A stretch of DNA of 51,945 bases, taken from contig URNG01000005.1 in assembly GCA_900549295.1 (NCBI GenBank), forward strand, positions 1 to 51,945, written 5' to 3'. Positions 17,134 through 25,491 of this stretch are shown piece by piece. This DNA comes from an uncultured Rhodocyclaceae bacterium (GTDB taxonomy: Bacteria > Pseudomonadota > Gammaproteobacteria > Burkholderiales > Rhodocyclaceae). The notes beneath the pieces were generated by a model. The model did not search any database. It was not told the origin of the DNA and saw nothing but the letters and a program-made list of their open reading frames with translations. Position 1 is the stretch's first letter. Every line of letters begins with the position of its first letter. Both the position numbers and the translations under genes were made by a program.

Positions 17134-18120
17134 ATGAACTTCGTCCGTAATCTCACTTTGCGCCAGTTGCAGATTTTCGTCGTGGCCGCCCGCCACCTGA
17201 GTTATGCGCGCGCCGCGGAAGAATTGCATCTGACGCCGCCGGCGGTGTCGATGCAGCTCAAGCAACTGGAAGACAATGTCGGCCTGCCGCTGTTCGAGCG
17301 GCTGGGGCGTGGCGTGGGTCTGACCGGAGCGGGGGAATTGCTGGTGCATCACGCGCTGCGTATTCTGGGCGAGATCAAGGATGCCGAGGCCAGCCTGCAG
17401 GCTTTGAATGGGGCTGAAAGCGGGCAGATCACGGTGGGCCTGGTCAGCACCGCCAAATACTTCATGCCGCGACTGCTGGCCAAGTTTGCCCAGGCGCACC
17501 CGGGGGTGGACGTGCAATTCACGGTCGGCAACCGTGCTTCCCTGTTGCAGAAATTGCAGGACAAGACCATCGATCTCGCCATCATGGGCCGTCTGCCGCA
17601 GGAAATCGACGCTCACACCGAGCCTCTCGCCAGCCATCCCTATGTGCTGATCGCGCCGCCCGATCATCCGCTGGTCGGTGAAAAAGGCTTTGAATTGCAT
17701 GAATTGCGTGCAGATACCTTCCTGTTGCGCGAAGAAGGCTCCGGTTCGCGGCGCGTGGCCGAGGACATGTTCAAGAATCATCTGTTCATTCCGGGGCGCA
17801 CGCTGAGTCTGGGAAGTAACGAGACGATCAAGCAGGCGGTGATGGCAGGCATGGGGGTCAGCCTGATTTCCTTGCATACACTTTCCCTGGAATTGAGGAT
17901 GGGGGCGTTGAAATGTCTCGATCTTCTTGGAACGCCCATCGAACGTACCTGGTATATCACGCATATGGCGACCAAGCGCTTGATGCCGGCAACCGCGAAG
18001 TTCCGCAATTTCCTGCTCAACGAAACGGTATATGCGCTTTCCGGTGAATTTGATGTCTATCTGCCGCCGCAGCGCCGGCGCGGAAATCAGCATATCGCCT
18101 GCATTCCGCTCAACGACTGA
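17134..18120 (+). CDS. LysR-family transcriptional regulator, CbbR-like
   Basis: A 328-aa regulator. The N-terminal winged HTH (LTLRQLQIFVVAARHLSYARAA, then LHLTPPAVSMQLKQLE) is followed by a two-lobed effector domain starting GQITVGLVSTAKYFMPRLL. That last segment and RLPQEIDAHTEPLASHPYVLIAPPDHPL are typical of CbbR regulators of Calvin-cycle genes. No cbb gene is in the window, so its target is elsewhere or it controls other metabolism. The ATG at 17134 is chosen over an upstream in-frame start because the domain begins there and an operator-like repeat precedes it. Confidence 0.85.
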   Translation: MNFVRNLTLRQLQIFVVAARHLSYARAAEELHLTPPAVSMQLKQLEDNVGLPLFERLGRGVGLTGAGELLVHHALRILGEIKDAEASLQALNGAESGQITVGLVSTAKYFMPRLLAKFAQAHPGVDVQFTVGNRASLLQKLQDKTIDLAIMGRLPQEIDAHTEPLASHPYVLIAPPDHPLVGEKGFELHELRADTFLLREEGSGSRRVAEDMFKNHLFIPGRTLSLGSNETIKQAVMAGMGVSLISLHTLSLELRMGALKCLDLLGTPIERTWYITHMATKRLMPATAKFRNFLLNETVYALSGEFDVYLPPQRRRGNQHIACIPLND

Positions 18121-18158
18121 AAGCGCGGGCTGCCTTTTGGTAAACTGGACAAAGTTCC

Positions 18159-18180
18159 CGTAATTACGGCAAACTTGCCG
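18159..18180. promoter_or_regulatory. Two abutting palindromes immediately upstream of aroQ
   Basis: CCGTAATTACGG (18159-18170) is a perfect 12-bp palindrome. It shares two bases with a second one, GGCAAACTTGCC (18169-18180, arms GGCAA/TTGCC). The pair ends two bases before the aroQ start codon and takes the place where a Shine-Dalgarno would be expected. They may be operator half-sites or an mRNA structure. Confidence 0.4.
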
Positions 18181-18182
18181 CC

Positions 18183-18662
18183 ATGACGAAGCGAAAAACT
18201 GCGTCCAAGCCAACGGAAAGAAGCCGTATCCTGGTGGTACACGGCCCCAATCTGAACCTGCTTGGCACCCGCGAACCCGAGCACTACGGGCGTTTGACCC
18301 TGGCCGACATCAATCTTGGCTTGGTCAAGTTTGCGGAAAATGCCGGCGTTGAGCTGGAAACCTTTCAAAGCAACCACGAGGGCGCGCTGATCGAGCGCAT
18401 CCATGCAGCGCGCGAACAGGGCGTGCGAGCGATCATCATCAACCCCGCTGCTTATACGCATACCAGCGTCGCGCTGCGCGATGCGCTGGCGGGCGTGGCC
18501 ATTCCTTTCATCGAGGTGCATCTGTCGAATGTGCATGCGCGGGAGGCGTTCCGCCAGCATTCGTATTTTTCCGATCTGGCCATCGGCGTCATTTGCGGCC
18601 TGGGGCACGAAGGCTACCGGCTGGCCCTCGAGTATCTGCTCAACCGAATCAATCTCGATTGA
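18183..18662 (+). CDS. aroQ: Type II 3-dehydroquinate dehydratase
   Basis: A 159-aa enzyme converting 3-dehydroquinate to 3-dehydroshikimate in the shikimate pathway, normally a dodecamer in the cytosol. The family blocks are present: HGPNLNLLGTREPEHYG (20-36, with catalytic Tyr35), QSNHEG, INPAAYTHTSVALRDAL and IEVHLSNVHAREAFR. About ten extra residues at the N-terminus (TKRKTASKPTE) may mean a slightly later true start. It precedes accB-accC, the usual arrangement in betaproteobacteria. Confidence 0.93.
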   Translation: MTKRKTASKPTERSRILVVHGPNLNLLGTREPEHYGRLTLADINLGLVKFAENAGVELETFQSNHEGALIERIHAAREQGVRAIIINPAAYTHTSVALRDALAGVAIPFIEVHLSNVHAREAFRQHSYFSDLAIGVICGLGHEGYRLALEYLLNRINLD

Positions 18663-18725
18663 AAGCGGCGATCTGCTGCGATTGATCGAATAATTGCGCA
18701 CAAAATGCGCGAACTTGGAGTCAAC

Positions 18726-19181
18726 ATGGATCTGCGTAAACTCAAAAAACTGATCGATCTCGTTCAGGAATCCGGTATTTCCGAACTGGAAGTCACCGAA
18801 GGCGAAGAAAAGGTGCGTATCGCCAAGCACGTCGGCGTGGCAGCCGCGCCCATGCAATACACCCTGCCCGCAGCCGCGCCGCAAATGGCACCGGCTGCCG
18901 GCGGCACCTCGTCCGTCAATCTGGACGAGGACGATGATCTGCCGGCGGGGCACGTCGTCAAATCGCCCATGGTCGGTACGTTCTATCGCTCGCCTTCGCC
19001 GGGGGCCGATGCCTTCACCCAGATCGGCAGCGTGGTCAAGAAGGGCGACACCCTGTGCATCATCGAAGCCATGAAGCTGCTCAACGAAATCGAAGCCGAT
19101 GCCGATGGCACGATCAAGGCGATTCTGGTCGATAACGGCGAGCCGGTGGAATTCGGCGAGCCGCTTTTCGTGATTGGTTGA
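18726..19181 (+). CDS. accB: Biotin carboxyl carrier protein of acetyl-CoA carboxylase
   Basis: A 151-aa carrier subunit. The N-terminal helix MDLRKLKKLIDLVQESGI is followed by a Pro/Ala-rich linker (about 38-64) and the biotinyl domain from about residue 75. The biotin-accepting Lys117 is in EAMKLLNEIE. It carries CO2 from biotin carboxylase to the carboxyltransferase for malonyl-CoA synthesis. The ATG at 18726 has GGAG seven bases upstream. It is followed after 3 bp by accC. Confidence 0.95.
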   Translation: MDLRKLKKLIDLVQESGISELEVTEGEEKVRIAKHVGVAAAPMQYTLPAAAPQMAPAAGGTSSVNLDEDDDLPAGHVVKSPMVGTFYRSPSPGADAFTQIGSVVKKGDTLCIIEAMKLLNEIEADADGTIKAILVDNGEPVEFGEPLFVIG

Positions 19182-19184
19182 CCC

Positions 19185-20549
19185 ATGGCGATGTTCGAGA
19201 AAATCCTCATCGCCAACCGTGGGGAAATCGCCCTGCGGGTGCAGCGCGCCTGCCGGGAAATGGGCATCAAGACGGTGGTGGTGCACTCCGAAGCGGACCG
19301 CGATGCGAAATACGTGAAGCTGGCCGATGAATCGGTCTGTATCGGCCCGGCGGCGTCGGCGCAGAGCTACCTGAACGTTCCGGCGATCATTTCTGCCGCC
19401 GAAGTCACCGACGCTCAGGCCATTCATCCCGGCTACGGCTTTTTGTCGGAAAATGCCGATTTCGCCGAGCGCGTCGAAACCTCCGGTTTCGTTTTCATCG
19501 GCCCGCGCGCCGAAACCATCCGCCTGATGGGTGACAAGGTTTCCGCCAAGGACGCCATGAAGGCGGCCGGCGTGCCCTGTGTGCCGGGATCGGACGGCGC
19601 TTTGCCGGAAGATCCGCAGGAAGTGCTGCAAACTGCGCGCAAAATCGGCTATCCGGTCATTATCAAGGCGGCTGGCGGCGGCGGTGGCCGTGGCATGCGC
19701 GTGGTGCATACCGAGGCGGCCCTGCTGAACGCGGTGGCAACCACCAGCCAGGAGGCAGGCACGTTCTTCGGTAATTCCGCAGTCTATATGGAGAAATTCC
19801 TGGAAAACCCGCGCCACGTGGAAATCCAGATTCTTGCCGACCAGCATCGCAACGCCGTCTATCTCGGCGAGCGTGATTGCTCGATGCAGCGCCGCCACCA
19901 GAAGGTGATCGAGGAAGCGCCCGCGCCGCACATCGCGCCGCGCCTGATTGCGCGCATCGGCGAGCGTTGCGCCGAAGCCTGCCGCAAGATCGGCTATCGC
20001 GGGGCGGGTACGTTTGAATTTCTCTACGAAAACGGCGAGTTTTATTTCATTGAAATGAATACGCGGGTGCAGGTCGAGCATCCGGTGACCGAGATGATTA
20101 CCGGTATCGACATCGTGCAGGAGCAGATTCGCATCGCTGCTGGCGAGAAACTGCCTTTCCGTCAGCGTGACGTCGCGCTCAAGGGCCATGCCATCGAATG
20201 CCGCATTAACGCCGAAGATCCCTTCACGTTCGTGCCATCTCCCGGCACGATCGAGTTTTACCACCCGCCGGGCGGCCCCGGCATCCGGGTCGATTCGCAC
20301 ATCTACCAGGGCTATCGCGTGCCTTCGCACTACGATTCGATGGTGGCCAAGATCATTGCCTATGGCGATACCCGCGATCAGGCGATCCGCCGCATGCGCA
20401 TCGCCCTGTCGGAAATGAGCATCCAGGGCATCAAGACCAATATCGCGCTGCATCAGGAATTGATGTTCGACGCGCGCTTCAACGAAGGCGGCACGGCGAT
20501 TCATTATCTCGAACACAAACTCGCCCAGAAGGACGAGGTCAAGCGCTGA
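19185..20549 (+). CDS. accC: Biotin carboxylase subunit of acetyl-CoA carboxylase
   Basis: A 454-aa ATP-grasp enzyme that carboxylates biotin on AccB. The start FEKILIANRGEIALRVQRAC, the glycine-rich ATP loop KAAGGGGGRGMRVV (about 160-173) and EMNTRVQVEHPVTE (about 290-303, metal ligands and catalytic Arg) are all intact. Length is that of the family (about 450). An alternative ATG lies two codons downstream at 19191. Confidence 0.96.
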   Translation: MAMFEKILIANRGEIALRVQRACREMGIKTVVVHSEADRDAKYVKLADESVCIGPAASAQSYLNVPAIISAAEVTDAQAIHPGYGFLSENADFAERVETSGFVFIGPRAETIRLMGDKVSAKDAMKAAGVPCVPGSDGALPEDPQEVLQTARKIGYPVIIKAAGGGGGRGMRVVHTEAALLNAVATTSQEAGTFFGNSAVYMEKFLENPRHVEIQILADQHRNAVYLGERDCSMQRRHQKVIEEAPAPHIAPRLIARIGERCAEACRKIGYRGAGTFEFLYENGEFYFIEMNTRVQVEHPVTEMITGIDIVQEQIRIAAGEKLPFRQRDVALKGHAIECRINAEDPFTFVPSPGTIEFYHPPGGPGIRVDSHIYQGYRVPSHYDSMVAKIIAYGDTRDQAIRRMRIALSEMSIQGIKTNIALHQELMFDARFNEGGTAIHYLEHKLAQKDEVKR

Positions 20550-20550
20550 C

Positions 20551-21444
20551 ATGGGCTGGCAAAACGTCAGTTTCCTGACCGATGCAGCCAGCGCCGAGCC
20601 TTTGTGCGACGCGCTGATCGAACTGGGAGCGTTGTCCGCCAGCATCGAGGACGCCGATGCCGGCACGCCCGACGAGCAACCGCAGTTCGGCGAGCCGGGC
20701 ACACCGACCACGCCGGGCTGGCAGCGCTCCCGCGTGCTGGCCTTGTGCGAGGCGGATACGGCAGTCGAACCGCTTTTGCGGGCCGCGTGTGAGCAACTGG
20801 GTTTACCGCCGGTCAGCGAGTTTTCAGTCGACATCGTGGCAGAGCAGAACTGGGTGCAGATGACCCAGGCGCAGTTCGACCCCATCCGGATTTCAAACCG
20901 GCTGTGGATCGTGCCGTCCTGGCACGAAAGCCCGGACCCGGCGGCGATCAATCTGGTGCTGGACCCTGGCATGGCTTTTGGCACGGGCTCCCACCCGACG
21001 ACCCGGCTTTGTCTGGAGTGGCTGGAGAAAACGGTGACGCCGGCGTGCAGCGTGTTCGACTACGGCTGCGGTTCCGGCATTCTGGCGATTGCGGCGGCCA
21101 GGCTGGGTGCCGGCAAGGTGTGCGGCCTGGATATCGACCCGCAGGCGGTGGAGGCGGCCCGCGCCAACGCGCAGCGTAATGCGGTGATCGCCGAATTTGC
21201 GGAGAGTTCGCCGGCAATTGGCGGCACGTTCGACATCGTTGTCGCCAATATACTGTCCAATCCCTTGCGCGTGCTGGCACCGGCCATTTGTGCGCTGGTG
21301 CGTCCTGCCGGGGGGCAGCTCGCGCTTTCCGGCATCCTGCGTGAGCAGGCCGAGGAAATCATTGCCGTGTATGCGCCGTGGATCAGTCTGGCGGTGGCCG
21401 ATGTGTGTGAGGACTGGGTATGTCTGAGCGGCCGAAAAATCTGA
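20551..21444 (+). CDS. prmA: Ribosomal protein L11 methyltransferase
   Basis: A 297-aa SAM-dependent enzyme that trimethylates ribosomal protein L11. The N-terminal substrate domain (from MGWQNVSFLTD) is followed by a class I methyltransferase fold with LDPGMAFGTGSHPTT near 135-149, VFDYGCGSGILAIAA near 168-182 and the catalytic-loop NILSNPL near 232-238. It is one base from the accC stop, as in many betaproteobacteria, and overlaps the following gene. Confidence 0.95.
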   Translation: MGWQNVSFLTDAASAEPLCDALIELGALSASIEDADAGTPDEQPQFGEPGTPTTPGWQRSRVLALCEADTAVEPLLRAACEQLGLPPVSEFSVDIVAEQNWVQMTQAQFDPIRISNRLWIVPSWHESPDPAAINLVLDPGMAFGTGSHPTTRLCLEWLEKTVTPACSVFDYGCGSGILAIAAARLGAGKVCGLDIDPQAVEAARANAQRNAVIAEFAESSPAIGGTFDIVVANILSNPLRVLAPAICALVRPAGGQLALSGILREQAEEIIAVYAPWISLAVADVCEDWVCLSGRKI

Positions 21445-22574
21445 TGCGCAGCCGCTGCCCGGCGTGTGGCACGGTGTTCCGTGTCACCTCCGAGCAGTTG
21501 CGCCTGAAAGCCGGGAAGGTGCGCTGCGGCCAGTGCCGTACCGTGTTCAATGCGTTCGACCAGCTGCTGGTGGGCGCGGGTGGGCAGGACAATCCGCCCA
21601 CCATCATGCCCATGCCTTCGATCGCCCCCATGTCGGAGCCGCCCAAATCTCCCAAACCGCCGCCCAACTCCACGAGCGCAGGGAAATCCGAGCCAGCGCG
21701 CCCACCCGCATCGGCGCCTGTTGCTGCGCCCGCGCAACCCGCGCTTGAAACACCTGAGCAGGATGTGTTGGAAACGGTAGCGCCGCTCGCCTCGGAGCGC
21801 ACGCCAGAGCCGTCGCCAGAAACAGGGGCGTTCCTGCCAGTACGACAGACACCGGAACAGGCATCGGCACAGGAGGTGCCAGTGGCCGTATCAGCGGATG
21901 CGGCAGAAACACTTGTCGTAGCCCCGTTGCCCCCGCAAGCACCGGCAACCATTTCCGATCAGGAGCCGGAAACCCTGGAGCAGACCCTGGAAGCCGCTCG
22001 CGCCGCAGGTCTGGTCGCAGCGCGGGAAGTCGGCGACAGCCCGGGCTACAGCCGCTGGTCGGCTGCCCCCGTTTCGAGCGGTGGCCTGGACGATTTCGAC
22101 GAGCCCGCGCAACGCCCGCTCTGGCCGTATCTGTTGCTCGCCTTTTTGCTGTCGTTCGTCTTGTTGGGACAGTTGGCTTACCACTACCGCACCTCGCTCA
22201 GCCTGCGCCTGCCGGCACTGGTCCCGCTTTATCGGATGCTGGGGGTCGACGTGCCGCTGCCGCGCGAGGCCAGCCTGATTTCCATCGAAGCCTCCGATCT
22301 GCAGGCCGATCCGGTACGCGAGCTGTTCGTGCTCAACAGCACCCTGAAGAATCGGGCGAGCTACGACCAGGCCTGGCCGCAGCTCGCCCTGACGCTGACC
22401 GACGTCAATGACCGCACGGTGGCCCGGCGCATGATTTCCGTTGTTGATTATCTGGGGACGCAGCATCCGCCGGCATTCGCGGCGGGTAGCGATGTCGGCG
22501 TGCGGTTGTGGATCGAAGCGCGCGACATCGGTGCGGCCGGTTATCGTCTTTATCTTTTCTACCCACCATCATGA
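21420..22574 (+). CDS. Zinc-ribbon / DUF3426 single-pass membrane protein
   Basis: A 384-aa protein. The N-terminal MJ0042-type zinc ribbon has two CxxC knuckles (CPACGTVF and CGQCRTVFNAFD). A long Pro/Ala/Glu-rich disordered linker (about 55-220) follows, then one membrane helix (about 238-258, PYLLLAFLLSFVLLGQLAY) and a C-terminal DUF3426 domain. The arrangement is common in betaproteobacteria next to prmA; its role is unknown. The start at 21420 overlaps prmA by 25 bp. A second ATG at 21444 overlaps the prmA stop by one base (TGATG) and may be the real start. It ends in an ATGA overlap with the kinase gene. Confidence 0.8.
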   Translation: MSERPKNLMRSRCPACGTVFRVTSEQLRLKAGKVRCGQCRTVFNAFDQLLVGAGGQDNPPTIMPMPSIAPMSEPPKSPKPPPNSTSAGKSEPARPPASAPVAAPAQPALETPEQDVLETVAPLASERTPEPSPETGAFLPVRQTPEQASAQEVPVAVSADAAETLVVAPLPPQAPATISDQEPETLEQTLEAARAAGLVAAREVGDSPGYSRWSAAPVSSGGLDDFDEPAQRPLWPYLLLAFLLSFVLLGQLAYHYRTSLSLRLPALVPLYRMLGVDVPLPREASLISIEASDLQADPVRELFVLNSTLKNRASYDQAWPQLALTLTDVNDRTVARRMISVVDYLGTQHPPAFAAGSDVGVRLWIEARDIGAAGYRLYLFYPPS

Positions 22575-23509
22575 AAACACTCATTTGCGGCTCGCTGGCC
22601 TACGACAATATCATGGTTTTTCCGGATCGTTTCCGCAACCATATCCTGCCCGAGCAGATTCACCTGCTCAACGTCTCCTTCCTAGTGCCGGAAATGCGCC
22701 GCGAGTACGGCGGTTGCGCCGGCAACATCGCCTACAACCTGAAACTGCTGGGCGGCGATCCGCTCATCATGGCAACCGTCGGCGACGACTGCGCGCCCTA
22801 TCTGGAACGCCTGGACGCCCTGCGCCTGCCGCGCACCCACGTGCGGAAAGTGGAGGGCAGCTTCACTGCGCAGTGCTTCATCACCACCGATCTGGACGAC
22901 AACCAGATCACCGCCTTCCATCCCGGCGCGATGAGTCATTCGCATCTGAACAAGGTGACTGATGCCGACGCGCAACTGGGGATCGTCGCGCCCGATGGCC
23001 GTGACGGCATGTTCCAGCACGCTCGGGATTTCGCCGCCGCCGGCATTCCCTTCATCTTCGATCCGGGCCAGGGCCTGCCCATGTTCGACGGCACCGATCT
23101 CATCGGTTTCCTCGATCTGGCCGACTACGCCTGCTTCAACAGCTACGAAGCCCACTTGGCTTGCGACCGCACCGGTTGCAGCATCGAGCAACTGGCCACC
23201 CGCGTCAAAGCCCTGATCGTGACCAACGGCGGCGCAGGTTCGCAGATTTACGTGGACGGCAAGGTCATCGACATTCCCTGCGCGCCGGCCGAGGCCATCG
23301 TCGACCCCACCGGCTGCGGCGACGCCTACCGCGCCGGCCTGCTGTACGGCATCGCCCACGGCTACGACTGGCCCGTCACCGGGCGTCTTGCCGCCGTGAT
23401 GGGGGCGATCAAGATCGCCTGCCGCGGCGGTCAGAACCACCAGCCTACTCGCCGCGAAATCGACGAGCGCTACCGTCAGGCTTTCGGCGATCTGCCCTGG
23501 GCGGCCTGA
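22571..23509 (+). CDS. PfkB-family carbohydrate/adenosine kinase
   Basis: A 312-aa cytosolic kinase starting MKTLICGSLAYDNIM. It shows EYGGCAGNIAYNLKLLGG near residues 41-58 (substrate-binding region) and the anion-hole/catalytic motif DPTGCGDAYRAGLLYG near 246-261 with the catalytic Asp. The closest recognisable group is the adenosine-kinase-like branch of PfkB, in which the sugar or nucleoside is phosphorylated from ATP. The true substrate is uncertain. The ATG at 22571 overlaps the preceding stop (ATGA). Confidence 0.85.
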   Translation: MKTLICGSLAYDNIMVFPDRFRNHILPEQIHLLNVSFLVPEMRREYGGCAGNIAYNLKLLGGDPLIMATVGDDCAPYLERLDALRLPRTHVRKVEGSFTAQCFITTDLDDNQITAFHPGAMSHSHLNKVTDADAQLGIVAPDGRDGMFQHARDFAAAGIPFIFDPGQGLPMFDGTDLIGFLDLADYACFNSYEAHLACDRTGCSIEQLATRVKALIVTNGGAGSQIYVDGKVIDIPCAPAEAIVDPTGCGDAYRAGLLYGIAHGYDWPVTGRLAAVMGAIKIACRGGQNHQPTRREIDERYRQAFGDLPWAA

Positions 23510-23549
23510 ATCGGAATTTGGCCCAACCTCTGCCGGCCGCGCGCGATTC

Positions 23550-23579
23550 TTGACCGGCGCGGTCCGTCTTCTCTATAAT
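23550..23579 (+). promoter_or_regulatory. Promoter of tRNA-Lys
   Basis: A near-consensus sigma70 promoter: -35 TTGACC at 23550-23555, an 18-bp spacer, and -10 TATAAT at 23574-23579. The expected transcription start is about 10 bases before the tRNA. Confidence 0.8.
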
Positions 23580-23596
23580 CGCGCCCTTCAACGCGT

Positions 23597-23672
23597 GGGT
23601 CGGTAGCTCAGTCGGTAGAGCAGCGGACTTTTAATCCGTTGGTCCCGAGTTCGAATCTCGGCCGACCCACCA
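23597..23672 (+). tRNA. tRNA-Lys (anticodon UUU)
   Basis: A 76-nt cloverleaf including an encoded CCA. The acceptor stem GGGTCGG pairs with CCGACCC (23662-23668). The D-arm has AGCTCAGTCGGTAGAGC, the anticodon loop CTTTTAA puts UUU at 23630-23632, and the T-arm has GTTCGAATC. It has its own promoter and is followed by an intrinsic terminator, so it is a single-gene unit. It marks the left border of the CRISPR region. Confidence 0.97.
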
Positions 23673-23683
23673 GAAGTTCAAGC

Positions 23684-23711
23684 AAAAACCCACCCTACGC
23701 GGTGGGTTTTT
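23684..23711 (+). terminator. Intrinsic terminator after tRNA-Lys
   Basis: An 11-bp perfect stem (AAAAACCCACC at 23684-23694 with GGTGGGTTTTT at 23701-23711) and a 6-nt loop, ending in five T. It separates the tRNA from the CRISPR array 30 bp further on. Confidence 0.9.
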
Positions 23712-23741
23712 GCTGTCTGCGCTGTGCAACTTTGATGCTGT

Positions 23742-25428
23742 GCTAAAAGCAAGGCTCTCACCCCGGAAAGCTACAATGCGGCTGCCGCAACAAGGGTCGA
23801 GCACTCGGTTGTAGCTCCCTCTCTCACCCCGGAAAGCTACAATGTTTTGACTTCAAGGATGTGTTCAGCCAGTGTTGTAGCTCCCTCTCTCACCCCGGAA
23901 AGCTACAATCCTTTCATCTGAAACTATCGTCATTGCCAGGTTGTAGCTCCCTCTCTCACCCCGGAAAGCTACAATCGACGCTCTCATCTATGCGCAGAAT
24001 TTTAGGTTGTAGCTCCCTCTCTCACCCCGGAAAGCTACAATCCAATTCCTGAAGCGTATCGAGAGCAGCAGGTTGTAGCTCCCTCTCTCACCCCGGAAAG
24101 CTACAATAATCCACTCCACCCGAAGATGATTCTTGAGGTTGTAGCTCCCTCTCTCACCCCGGAAAGCTACAATCGCGATGAATCCGCAAACTACGGCGAA
24201 ATCGTTGTAGCTCCCTCTCTCACCCCGGAAAGCTACAATTCACTGAGAATTTCCATTACGCTGCGACGGGTTGTAGCTCCCTCTCTCACCCCGGAAAGCT
24301 ACAATGTGTCTGTAGGCGGCCCCCGGGGGGAAAAAGTTGTAGCTCCCTCTCTCACCCCGGAAAGCTACAATTATTGATGGCACAGTATGCTTGAGCAGCG
24401 TGTTGTAGCTCCCTCTCTCACCCCGGAAAGCTACAATAGTGCGGCGCTCCCAAAGTTACGCCATCTCGTTGTAGCTCCCTCTCTCACCCCGGAAAGCTAC
24501 AATCTGGTTCATGAAAAGGAGGCTGCGCTGCTCGTTGTAGCTCCCTCTCTCACCCCGGAAAGCTACAATCCCCCAGAAAAACCATCAGTGCAGTCTCGGG
24601 TTGTAGCTCCCTCTCTCACCCCGGAAAGCTACAATCTCCAGCAAATGATACCGCGTGATCTCGTAGGTTGTAGCTCCCTCTCTCACCCCGGAAAGCTACA
24701 ATAGGCAGGAAGGTGCTTCTTGCGCCTTCCGCGTTGTAGCTCCCTCTCTCACCCCGGAAAGCTACAATGCTGGCCGTTCCCATGACCCTATGCACGCTGT
24801 TGTAGCTCCCTCTCTCACCCCGGAAAGCTACAATCCATCTTCACGCCATTACGCTCCAGTTCCGGTTGTAGCTCCCTCTCTCACCCCGGAAAGCTACAAT
24901 CGTGGCGGGCGGCGAAAGCATCGTCAACATGTTGTAGCTCCCTCTCTCACCCCGGAAAGCTACAATCAACTATGAAGCCGAGATTCTGCGGCCGTTGTTG
25001 TAGCTCCCTCTCTCACCCCGGAAAGCTACAATCCAGCCGCGCAAAGTCACGTCCTACAAGTGGTTGTAGCTCCCTCTCTCACCCCGGAAAGCTACAATCG
25101 CACCACGACAGCACGCCACACTGGCACAGTTGTAGCTCCCTCTCTCACCCCGGAAAGCTACAATGCGCGATGTCCGGGTCGCGCATCAGTTCGGGTTGTA
25201 GCTCCCTCTCTCACCCCGGAAAGCTACAATAAGTGAAGTTATCGTACGACCGGTTGCGGAGTTGTAGCTCCCTCTCTCACCCCGGAAAGCTACAATCCGG
25301 TTCTGGCGATTCACGACCGCCCCCGAGTTGTAGCTCCCTCTCTCACCCCGGAAAGCTACAATTAATCTCAGCTAATCGGAGAATAACCATGCGTTGTAGC
25401 TCCCTCTCTCACCCCGGAAAGCTACAAT
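23742..25428 (+). CRISPR. Type II-C CRISPR array: 25 identical repeats plus one degenerate repeat, 25 spacers
   Basis: Twenty-five identical 36-bp repeats start at 23808 and end at 25428, each beginning GTTGTAGCTCCC and ending GGAAAGCTACAAT. A degenerate repeat at 23742-23777 keeps only its last 23 bases. Spacers are 30 nt, except one of 31 nt (24636-24666). The repeat is close to the Neisseria type II-C repeat, where each repeat carries a -10 box (TACAAT) that starts a crRNA inside the next spacer. By that model crRNAs are made from the plus strand as spacer then GUUGUAGCUCCC..., which pairs with the tracrRNA at 30107-30206. Spacers all differ from one another and repeats show no decay, which suggests recent activity. 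Confidence 0.98.
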
Positions 25429-25438
25429 CGACGAAACC

Positions 25439-25477
25439 AAATTTCCCGCCCGGCTTAGCTGGGCGGGAAATTTTTTT
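25439..25477 (+). terminator. Intrinsic terminator at the 3' end of the CRISPR array
   Basis: A 13-bp perfect stem (AAATTTCCCGCCC at 25439-25451, GGGCGGGAAATTT at 25461-25473) with a 9-nt loop, followed by more T. It begins 11 bp after the last repeat and ends before the convergent cas2. It would stop array transcripts before they run antisense into the cas operon. The A-run upstream may let it work in both directions. Confidence 0.85.
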
Positions 25478-25491
25478 GTGCAAATCCGGGA

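Noticed and set aside
18087..20984. 965-aa minus-strand ORF opposite aroQ-accB-accC
   Set aside because: It is a high-GC antisense shadow. The plus strand carries three unmistakable conserved genes over the same bases.
23597..23672. tRNA-Lys as an attachment site for an integrated element containing the CRISPR locus
   Set aside because: I found no second copy of the tRNA 3' end downstream and no integrase in the window.
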